37,530 nt of DNA, taken from NCBI GenBank assembly GCA_015501585.1, contig JADNRY010000572.1, forward strand, positions 1 through 37,530, given 5' to 3'. The notes under the pieces were generated by a model. The model was not told where the DNA came from, ran no database searches, and saw nothing but the letters and a program-made list of their open reading frames with translations. Position 1 is the first letter of the stretch, and every line of letters begins with the position of its first letter. Source of the stretch: Rhodocollybia butyracea. Lineage: Eukaryota; Basidiomycota; Agaricomycetes; Agaricales; Omphalotaceae. A program made the translations under genes and the position numbers. Of this stretch, positions 21,690 through 30,772 are shown piece after piece.

Positions 21690-22227
21690 CAGTTTAAGAA
21701 ATGAGGTGAACCATTTGGTTTGAATACATACATGAGTACTTCGCGCGTCGGAATCGTTTTACAGGTGGACGTCAGTGTTTGTAGGAAGCTTCGTTTGTAA
21801 GTCCGTGATTTTCTCAACTAAGGTGCCGATGAACTGACAGCTTACTTCTACAGTAACTCAGGCTCTCAAACCATTTGCCAACATTGTTTAACCTCCTTTA
21901 TTGGGGCTGAATGATTTTTGGTATCCCGTGGGCTCCCGTGGTGACATGGCAAGACATAAGTAGTATCAGGTTTTTCTCGATCCGTTCAATCAGTAGAAGT
22001 GCTGTTTTTCACCTTTCTCGCCTCATGCCAAATCGGCGTATACTGAAGTAGTTGATCTACTTGATTGATCATGAATTCAGACCTCCTTTGTTATCCATAT
22101 CAAAATATCAAGGTTCGTGACTGGGCTTTAATCTAGTTACTTGACCGTGTGGAAATCACGGCGTTCTCCTTTTCTATACTGTTCTTCTATATATAATGTA
22201 GCAAACATCCCAGCAGTGAGTATGACC
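21690..22227 (+). promoter_or_regulatory. promoter region of P450 copy 3 (TATA at 22188)
   Basis: TATATATAA at 22188-22196, about 40 bases before the ATG at 22228. The TGGAAATCACGGCGTTCTCC block lies just upstream. The region 21690-21740 is also the uninterrupted counterpart of the site where the TIR element sits before copy 4. Confidence 0.7.
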
Positions 22228-24435
22228 ATGGCACCTGCCTCGTCTTTTTTGGCCTTGACTGGGATTGCGGTTTCTACAGTAACTCTACTATATCTCTTTC
22301 CACGCCGCCGCCAGTCCTTTGTCGAGCCCTATCCTCCAGGTCCCGAATCTCCTAATATTCCAGCCCTTGATGCCTGGATCCAATTTCAAGAGTGGGGAAG
22401 AGAGTATGGTTGTTAATTATTCTACCTGACCTCCATGTATGAAATATTGATTCTCGAAACTGTATTCTTACAGGAGACCTTGTCTACATCCGTGAAAACA
22501 ACATGCTCATCCTCAACAATGCGCATGTTGCCAACGATCTACTAGACAAGCGTGCGCGTATCTACTCTGATCGAGCAATGACAAATACGATGAAGCTGTG
22601 AGTTTGGACCTAAGTAGAACATTCTGAGTTGCTGCTAAGTTTTTCCTTGCAAGGTGTGGATTCGATGATATACTTTCCGTACAGGTGAACATCTTAACTT
22701 GCCTAGCAAACTCACCTTCAACTTGTAACTGATTTCTATTTGCCAACTCCTGTGCAGCAATATTCGGATAAATGGCGGGGAAACAGGAGGCTTTTCCAGC
22801 AAAATTTTCGTAATTCTGTCAACAGTCGCTTCTATCCGGACCAATACAAAGAGATTCATCAGTTTTTGCAAAACCTGATGGATGTCCCAGAAGAATTTAT
22901 GCAGCACATAATGTTGTATGTCTTATTGGTTTATGAGAGTAGGTAACTGAATACTGATTTCCTCACAAGACTCTCCCAAGGCATCATTTATGCTTCATTA
23001 TATGGGCTGGACATTCGTTCTGATAAGTTTGTTGCCCAGAGGGTTGAACGAACAGTTCTTTCATTCGCACGAGCACTTTCGGAGTCATTCCCCGCCTTTG
23101 AACGATTTCCGTGGCTGCGTTTCATGCCTTCCTGGTTCCCAGGATGTGGTTTTCAAGAGGTAGCAAAGGAATGTATAGCCGTTATAAATGAAGCAGATAC
23201 CATTCCATTTGACCAAGCGGTAAAGAACTTGGTAAGGATGTCTTCAAGGATCAACCAGCCTCGCCTTTTTAATTCCTTACTTGAATCCAGAAAATGGGTA
23301 CTGGTACTTCCTTGATTGCTGAGCTGGTGCTTGAAAGTGAGGGGAATCCCGTGGCCATTGATAGGATCAAGGCAATGGGAACTGTCAGTTTTCTGGGTGA
23401 GACTTGTTCTTGTGATACTTAGTAGATCAAAAAAGAAATTGACGTCTCCCTTAAGCTGCGTCTGATACGGTACGAAGTCTCGTCTTGAACTGACTTCACA
23501 CTTATTCTCTGAAATTTCATAGACAATGTCCTCAATTTCATCCTTTTTCCTCACCATGACTCAACATCCTGAAGTTCAGTTGAAAGCGCAAGCGGAAATT
23601 GACCACGTTATTGGGAGAGATCGACTACCTACTTTTGAAGACCGACACTCTCTTCCATATGTTGAATCTGTATATCGCGAAATAATGCGAATGCACCCAC
23701 CTCTTCCTGCTGGTACGAGCTGCTTAATTCAGGAGATTGAATATTTCTTGAGATTTTGCAGATCTCCCCCACGTTTCAACTGAAGATGACGTCTATCGAG
23801 GTTACTACCTTCCTAAAGGTCTTCAAAAACTTTCCTCTTAAGGCACATTCTAATATCTTGATTTCAGGCTGTCAGGTCATTGCTAATATCTGGTGAGATT
23901 GCGATATCTCTTTTACATAAGTTTCGAGCAAGCTTGTACCATGCTAAAGGACGTTCGTAGGGGTATCAATCGAGATCCCAATATGTTCCCAGAACCCGAT
24001 AAATTCATGCCTGAACGTTTTCTGAACTCTCTGACTGGGCCATTTACCAATATCAACAATATCTATGCGTTCGGATTCGGACGAAGGTGCGTAATTTTGT
24101 TCTCGGATATCCTCCCTTGTCTTTTAAGTGGTCATATAGAGTCTGCGCGGGCCGCCACATGGCTGACAACACTGTCTGGCTTACGATTGTATCTGTCCTG
24201 GCCACCCTGGATCTTCGCAAGGCCAAAGATGACGCAGGTAACGAAATTGATATACCAGGAGAGTATACTAAAACTTTCTTCCGGTATGTGCTTGAGTCTG
24301 TGTTATGCCCAATGTTGATCATACTCATCAACGCACCGGGCGTATTCCAGCCATCCTGTGCCATATCAATCTTCTATTACACCTCGCGACCTCCAAGCAC
24401 GAGATCTGATTTTCGCAACTGCTGTGGTACACTGA
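22228..24435 (+). CDS. cytochrome P450 monooxygenase, copy 3: intact, 500 aa
   Basis: A microsomal heme-thiolate monooxygenase; likely substrate, by position only, is the terpene made by the synthase at 8529. Thirteen exons: 22228-22408, 22474-22597, 22654-22684, 22758-22915, 22970-23231, 23291-23396, 23456-23469, 23523-23712, 23762-23818, 23868-23892, 23961-24086, 24140-24283, 24351-24435. All junctions are GT..AG and the sum is 1503 nt, 500 residues, the usual length. N-terminal membrane anchor then RRR and PPGP hinge (residues 26-39); W118-x3-R122; I-helix A288-A-S-D-T-T293 (an Ala where many have Gly); E345-I-M-R348; FMPERF; heme loop FGFGRRVCAGRH with Cys427. An alternative ATG lies two codons upstream (22222). 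It resembles basidiomycete P450s annotated as O-methylsterigmatocystin-oxidoreductase-like; no CYP number is claimed. It is the only full-length unbroken copy here. Confidence 0.93.
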
Positions 24436-25197
24436 GAGTCAAAGTAAAGCTTTACCCTTCTCTGCACCTCTATATCCAGTCTGCATTATGTTTACTCTTA
24501 CTGTTCCTTAACAAATTGCAATTGTTTAGCATACAGTGTTGGCCAAGATCATTTAACCTGTGCGCCTTTGACTATTGCCTGAAGGTCTTGAACAGATTAG
24601 AAACCTTTTCATGCTCCCCAAGCTCTAAAGATCTAACCTCTGAGACGGTTTTTGTGTTCATAAATTTGTTCATAAAATTATAAGGGACTCGGGACGATGA
24701 TTCTCCCAACCGAGTCTTTATATCTTTTATCTTTTACTACTATAGTTTATGCCTGCTTGTCGATCTTCTCTCCGTCAACAACGCCGGCTCATTCCCAAGG
24801 AATGCGCGTATTCGAATATAGGACTCAACAGCTGGCACACGATCATTTTCGTTCATGTCGAGCACTATCTCGAGCACGCACCCGTCGCGTATACCTGGGC
24901 TTTGAGGTTGATCTCAAATCCCGATTCTGTAGACGCTACGTAAACTTGACCGACCTCTGTGTGCGTATTGTCAGACAAACCTTAGATAATAGATATAAGA
25001 ACAAGAACAACAAATTATTAGATATGTTTTCGTCCCATTGGTAGGGCCTAAATATAATATGTAACCATTCATCGATCTGGGCAGACCGTACGAACACATC
25101 TCTAAATTAAAACAAGGTCAATCTAGGTCATTTTTTTTTTTTTGCTTTTTCGAAAACAAAAAAAAAACTGACCTCTTGTAAGACTCGAGCACAGCAC
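24436..25197. repeat. duplicated P450 3' flank, copy 3 (pairs with 17172-17915)
   Basis: No gene. Similar along its length to 17172-17915. A T run at 25131-25143 faces an A run at 25157-25167, which is absent as such from the partner and forms a weak hairpin. Confidence 0.55.
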
Positions 25198-26474
25198 TCA
25201 GCGCTGGCTTCTATACGGGTCGTAATTTCCGTCGTCATTACGCTCCTCGTAACCCACCGGAATAGTTGTTTCGATTTCCACCACTGTAGGCAGATGCGAG
25301 ATCCCAGTTCCCGCCATTGTTATACCCGTCATAAATGCCGGTGTCAGAGCCGTATGTGGGAACACCATAAACACCGTATCCGCCATTCCCTCCATACGTA
25401 TTCAGACCCGCAGGACTTTGATATCTGGGACCAGGACCAGGAAGAGGAGGAACTCCGTTCCCTGGGGTAAAATGAAAGTGGTCATGATGGGTGGTGCTAT
25501 TGAAATTCTCCTTGACCGAGTTATCGACGTTTGAGTGAGTAGAGGAGGAGCCTTCGACGTGATTGGTCCTGAAAGATACATCACGCTGGTACGAGGGTGC
25601 GAGGGGGGAGATGGTGGATGCACCAGGAACGGGATTCTCTATGCCCCGAAGAGAATGCGGAGGACCCCCCGAGGGAACGTTTCTGTCATTTGGAAATGCA
25701 TCACTACTGGCGGAAGACCCATGTTGCACGCGGCCAGACAGATGAGGTGGCGGGATAGCCCGAGTTGTCATGGGTAGGTTGAGGAGAGACGGAAACAGAG
25801 GGAGGCCCCAAGGTGGCTCTACCTTCGAGAACATAGAGTCGTCGAGACATATCCTGTACCGCTCCCTCGACTGATACTGCGCGTTTGACCTAATGAAGTT
25901 AAGAACGCGTTTTATGCAGACCAAACAATTGACGCACCGATGCTTCAATGACCTTTTAACACAGAATTTTTTAAGCTCAACATATAGAGAGTATCGATAA
26001 ATGGAAAGCACCTGAAATGTAATCAACATGCTGTATAGCTGGCCTTTCAGCTGGATCATATCTGGCCTGGAAAAGTTATCCCTTCGCAGGGCCGGGATAC
26101 GAAACGACCGACGCATTGACGGCACTTGACCAGACCGAGCACCTTTGAGGATCCAAAGATAATGGAGTTAGACTTAAACATTGATAGGAAAAACAAGCTT
26201 ACTGTTCAAGCCTTCGTTCAGTTTCGTTTGACGTTTGGTAAAGACATCGCTATCTCCCTGATATTGATAGAAGTAAGTATACTGTAGTCTAACAGTCAAG
26301 TAAACATACCTGAGCAGCCTCGTGGATCGTTACAGCCTTGCTTGAAAGTTATCCTAGAATTGACTTTGAGGTGCTCATGGCTTTGAGAACGTTCAGGACG
26401 TCGTTGGGAATATCCAGGGAAGCTTGTGTCGGGAATGTTTCTTTGGCTTTGGTTTGGGTTGAACTCATCGACAT
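25198..26474 (-). pseudogene. unidentified gene A, copy B (nonsense, deletion, frameshift)
   Basis: Paralogue of 17916-19241. ATG at 26474 (MSMSSTQTKAKETFP...). A TAA at 26349-26351 replaces a CAA (Gln) kept in copy A. The second exon lacks about 55 bases near 26245. Near 25253 one extra base shifts the frame before the shared C-terminus (...NYDPYRSQR). The middle and Gly/Asn/Tyr-rich tail are otherwise well kept (SGRVQHGSS, PGNGVPPLPGPGP). Non-functional. Because copies A and B carry different lesions, the gene was intact when duplicated. Confidence 0.65.
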
Positions 26475-26569
26475 AGAAGTTTAGGGAAAACATTGCTGGA
26501 TATTACGAACACACGGCAGGAAATTATAACTTTTAGGGATAAGTACAAAGATCTGAATCGGGGACACAC

Positions 26570-27990
26570 GTGAGATGTCAATCTAATCAGTTTTGCTCTC
26601 AAGCCACTAGGGCAACTGAACGCTTCAAGGTCATCGGCTGAAGCGCGCGTTAGTCTGGTGGAAATCGACATCTCCCGTTGCACAAGACACATGCATTGGC
26701 AATGGCAGCCTTGCTCGGCGGCGGCTCAGATCCAGACGCAAAGGAGAGCAACATACGCACAAGCAAGTCCTGTGGCTGCGCAGCTGTTTAGAGTCAAGCA
26801 TGGCCACAAGAGGTCTGGGCTCGAGTACAGGTCAAAGTAGACTTCAGCGGTGGTGGCAGAAAAGTGAGCACAGTTTCACGGTATTCACTTGAGATCAGAT
26901 TATCTCACATCGTAGCTATCGCTCTGTACTTCTGGTGGTTTGATCCAACGGGTATGCTGCTCACGCCAACTCCACACTACACACCTTCTAAGATATATAC
27001 TTTGTACCCACATCCAGCACAGAATCTCACTTGCGAACCACCTTGCTGTCGTCGCTTCTCGCGACACCAATGTCCCTCGGGCACTTCTGGACATGTCTAC
27101 CAAGTCCTGGTCTGCAGATTCCTGCCCAAACTCATGACAAGATTCGAAAATGGTGTCGAGGTCCATGACCTTCATGCAACCCGAGATTTTTGAGGAAGAG
27201 GTATATTGGCATCTCAAATGGATATCTCTTGTTGCTACTGGTATATCACTGTTGAACGAAAGCCTATCAAATAAATCGAATCCATTTGCATCCCTCGATC
27301 TCTCCTTCAATCCCTTCAATTTAAATCCTCTGCCCATCGTATCGTTTGTACCAGTGCTCCAGCCAGTTTGGTTGAAGACGCGTTCATTGCTCCTGTCTAC
27401 GTCCCTGCCGATGATGCTCAAGTGACTGGCAACATCGACCGAAACGCGTGCGCCAAAGGTACGTCAGTCATTGGGTCTGGAATCATCTGACAGCGAGAGT
27501 GCCTCTGGCCGAGGATCACCTATCTGTGGCCCCGGTAGTGTTTCTACGATCTTGGGGTTGTACCTACTGCAATATTTGGAGATGAAATGCACTGCCTGCA
27601 CATTTGGAGATTTTTGGGCGGCTTGAGCACGCATGAACAAATGTTAAGTCGCTTATTGTGCGAGGCAAACGCTGCTCACCAGGTTTGAGATTTTGCTCTT
27701 CGATATCAGATATATTAACCAACAGGCTGGCATTTCCACCAGGAACAGCGTCCGGTTCGAGTCCTCCAACAGCTACCACGTCCCTCTCCCGACGCTCATA
27801 GCTCTATTCCTCATAATTCCTTTCCTTCATTTATTGAAGACTTTATGGAGGACGCACAGCATATCATAAAACTTCCCCAGTGAAGGATATAGGTCGGACG
27901 TTATTCTTCCTATTCAACTCCTCCTTCGACTCTTCCTACCCTTCGACTAGTATACATGGTCCAAAAGCTGAGCGCTGAATGCCGGATAGA
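26570..27990 (+). pseudogene. relic of unidentified gene Y, copy 4
   Basis: Starts with the upstream piece (AAGGTCATCGGC...GCGCGTTAGTCTGGTG, compare 5680 and 13170), then an ATG-like start at 26702 (MAALLGGGSDPDAKES), TGGCCACAAGAGGTCTGGGCTCGAGTACAGGTC shared with copy 3 near 20080, the piece at 26880-27140, and VEDAFIAPVYVPADDAQVTGN at 27372. Stops occur in every frame. The 3' end is cut at about 27960 by the TATACATGGTCCAAAAGCTGA junction, also seen after copy 3. Confidence 0.45.
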
Positions 27991-28067
27991 GATAGAAAAC
28001 CCGGGAAGTCGGACAGGTGATCCGCTTGGTTCGAACAACATACTTAAGTATACTTAAGTGAGTCGTA

Positions 28068-28095
28068 GTTCGATGTATAACACTCATATCTTATC
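28068..28095 (+). repeat. left terminal inverted repeat
   Basis: 28 bases starting GTTCGATGTATAACACTC; exact inverse of 30230-30257. Confidence 0.85.
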
Positions 28096-28814
28096 TTGTC
28101 ATGTGACCTCCGACTACGGCCGGCGATACAAGTCACCTCAGGTCACGTCACTTTGAGAAGTTTAAGTACTTGTCGCGTCTTGTCGTGTCTCCTCATTGTT
28201 CAATGTCAGCATAGTTGATTTCAGTAGGAAGATGTCTTGTCACATTTGACCCGAAAACACCGCACCCTCAAACCGCTAGTAGGCAGGACTAAATAGTTGA
28301 AATGTGTTCTTGTGCAGTTACGGTTTGTTAGAGTTTAGGAGCGCTTTAAACCTGATCGATGTAAGCTTTCTGTCTACCTCCTTACTTCCTTTTTTCTTGT
28401 TCTTGCTCTTAATTTGTTTTCATATTTTTATACTGTATCAAGTGTTTCTAAACATACCGAGGGCTCTACTAGGCGGCCTGGTGGATTGTTTAAGATGCTT
28501 TCTCTTACAACCTTCCTTTCTTTTCCTGCTTCCCCTTTTTATGCTGTGAAGTTACTACCATTTCCTTACCATTTCTTTACTGACCAGTCTTCTAGTGCGC
28601 TCTGGCAAGGGCCGCAAGGAATTCTGAGCATATGCACTATCTTCTGGCCAACTTTTCAAAGATCCATTCTGTAGAAATGGCTTGGGCTCGCAACAAATCG
28701 CTCCAGCAATGAAAGTGACCACAATGAGAATGGTACGCAGAACCTGTACAGAGTACAGGTTCGCTCGCCGGTGAGTTTTCCCTAGCCACACTCGAGTATA
28801 TACTGACTATGTAA

Positions 28815-29956
28815 TAGGACTTTATGGAGTATTGGGCCCTCGTGCAAGTGTTCGCGTCTCTCCAATATGCCTAAGCGCGCAACATATCGCTCTCCCATGA
28901 CCCCACTATGCATCTTGTTCTTCCCCGTGGACTAACTGGCCATACACAACCAGTGACCCTTCCATCGCCTAAAGAATCAACTACACCGGCATCAACGCTA
29001 AATCACTGCACGTCTACTTTGAGCCTTAAGAAACTGTGTACGAGATTGATATCCTGTATGTGCACTGGTGGGGCTGGGACACCTCCGTTGAGGAGGTGAT
29101 GGATAGCTTGCACAATATTATCGCGTCTGGGAAAGTCATTTATCTAGGCATACCCCAGGCTGGGTCGTCATGCAGGCTAATATATGCAAAAGACCATGGG
29201 AAGATGCGTTTTGTTGTTTATCAAGTGTGTATCTTTTGTTTTCTCGCTTTGTTTTCTTTCTCCTAACCGCATTCGATCCTCCAGGGAAATGGAACATCAT
29301 GGACCACTCTTCCAAATGCGACATCATCCCTATAGCTCGTTCCCTTAGTCTGGCCCTTGCGCCCTCACCACGGATAAACTCCGTACCAACGAAGAAGAGA
29401 AACGCCGCAGGAAAAGTGGAGAGAAAGGATATACCATGCATGGGTTGGACTGGGAAGGTACTGGGGCAGAAGTCAGGGTGTCTCACTCTTGAAAAGGTCG
29501 TGTAAGAGGTTGGAGCGAACAAGTGACTACAACTTTGACTATCTCTCTTCTCTTTTTCGCTAACCATGAGTTTGAATTTTACCTTTTTAGTTACCATTGT
29601 GTACGTGATGCAGAAAAACATCGTACATGTCCCTATCATCTGAGGGCGCAAAGTCGAAAACCTCAAAGTCAACATGGCAGCATTGGATATCACTGAGGTG
29701 CACATCAGGAAATGTCGTACTGTTCATGTCGGGTTCTCAATGGCCCTTGTTGTAAGTATCTCTCTGAATACCATATCCTAACCGTTCGTTTCATTTCTGT
29801 TTTACTTAACCTGATTGTTTCTTGCAATAGGGTGATGGCTCCCAGCCGATATTCTTGTTCGAGGTGGCTGCTCATATGGTGAAGGTTCCTTGTACTCAGG
29901 CATTGAGGCCTCAGGCCTCAGCAGTAGACACCTTTCGGCGTATCATGAACATGTAG
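28815..29956 (+). pseudogene. aryl-alcohol dehydrogenase (aldo-keto reductase), decayed
   Basis: AAD-type aldo-keto reductases reduce aromatic aldehydes with NADPH. Recognisable pieces in order: LGPRASVRVSPICLSA (28830), then a large internal deletion removing most of the first barrel strands, INYTGINAKSLHV (28977), TRLISCM/YEIDILYVHWWGWDTSVEEVMDSLHN (29040-29120), ASGKVIYLGIP, DHGKMRFVVYQ then an intron, GKWNIMDHSSKCDIIPIARS (29285), and the C-terminal part MQKNIVHVPII-stop-GRKVENLKVNMAALDIT (29610) with GDGSQPIFLF (29831). The in-frame TGA at about 29641, the frame changes and the deletion make it dead. Lying inside the inverted-repeat insertion, it probably travelled as cargo. Confidence 0.8.
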
Positions 29957-30229
29957 CTATAGCTCGTTGGAGTGTTGTACAAGTTGTGTACAAGTGGACT
30001 CGAGGCTCGTTTACTCTTCAGTAAGTAGAAAATAGTACCTATTGTACACTGGTATAAAGTAAACATGTCGTTTTATGCAACAAGATGGTCAAAGCCATAA
30101 ATATGAGTCCTAATATACGTATGGAATGATATCCAACATCAAGTACGGTTCGCCGTCACCATATTTGTGTGACAGTAAAAGATCATGGGGTTCCGGCGCT
30201 CCGGTGAGTAGCGTGACCAGATAAGATTT

Positions 30230-30257
30230 GATAAGATATGAGTGTTATACATCGAAC
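30230..30257 (-). repeat. right terminal inverted repeat
   Basis: Exact reverse complement of 28068-28095. The element ends about 12 bases further right, before TACTTCGCGCG, which continues the host sequence seen at 21736. Confidence 0.85.
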
Positions 30258-30269
30258 GGAACCTCTAAG

Positions 30270-30772
30270 TACTTCGCGCGTCGTTATCGTTAAGTTACAG
30301 GTCTGTAATTGGTGGACGTCAACATTGTAGGAAGCTTCAAGTTTTCAAGACAAGATGGTCACCGGTTCGTAAGTCCGCGAATTTCTCAACTAAGGTACCA
30401 ATGGGACTGACAGCATACTATACAGTAAACTGGGCTCTCAACCCATTTGCAGCTTAATTAGTGATTTCTAGTTTTCCCTGGAGCAACATGGAAAGACCCA
30501 GCGTCGGGTTTTCTCGAATCATTCAATAATTAGTAGAACGGCTCTTTTTTCGCAAACCTTTCTCGTGGCTATCTTCAAAGTCCGCTCGTGCCAAATCGGT
30601 GGTACTGGGCTGCTATCATACACAGAACTCTCACCTCCTTTTGTGTCCATATCAAATAATAAGGTTTATCAAGCGTAACCAGGCTAGTTACTTGACAGTA
30701 TGGGAATCATGGCTTCTTCTTTTCGGTACTGTTCTCTATATATATAAGGTAACAGATGTCCCAATAGCGACT
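30270..30772 (+). promoter_or_regulatory. promoter region of P450 copy 4 (TATA at 30737)
   Basis: A TATATATATAAGG run at 30737-30749 lies about 35 bases before the ATG at 30773. Upstream blocks match the other P450 promoters. The TIR insertion lies directly upstream and separates this promoter from relic Y. Confidence 0.6.

Larger units (their letters stand above)
28051..30269. mobile_element. 2.2-kb insertion bounded by 28-bp perfect inverted repeats
   Basis: 28068-28095 and 30230-30257 are exact reverse complements over 28 bases, and weaker complementarity continues inward and out to the ends. The flanks 27958-28050 and 30270-30770 match consecutive sequence at 21625-22210, so the unit before P450 copy 3 shows the site without the insertion. 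A TA lies at both borders, compatible with a Tc1/mariner-like TA target, though an 18-bp palindrome at the left border leaves the exact edge uncertain by a few bases. No transposase is visible; the cargo is an aryl-alcohol dehydrogenase relic. Confidence 0.7.

Noticed and set aside
23893..23960. In-frame extension of P450 exon 11 (FEQAC...LKDVRRG) at an alternative acceptor
   Set aside because: Using the TAG acceptor at 23958-23960 gives the family-typical ANIW-GINRDP junction and holds for copies 2, 3 and 4; the alternative acceptor is missing in copy 2.
26900..27421. 173-codon minus-strand open frame
   Set aside because: It lies within relic Y, is not open in the other Y copies, and shows no family features; the conserved islands read on the plus strand.
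28304..28674. Hydrophobic Phe/Leu-rich plus-strand open frames
   Set aside because: Low-complexity CT-rich DNA inside the insertion upstream of the dehydrogenase relic; no start context, no family resemblance.
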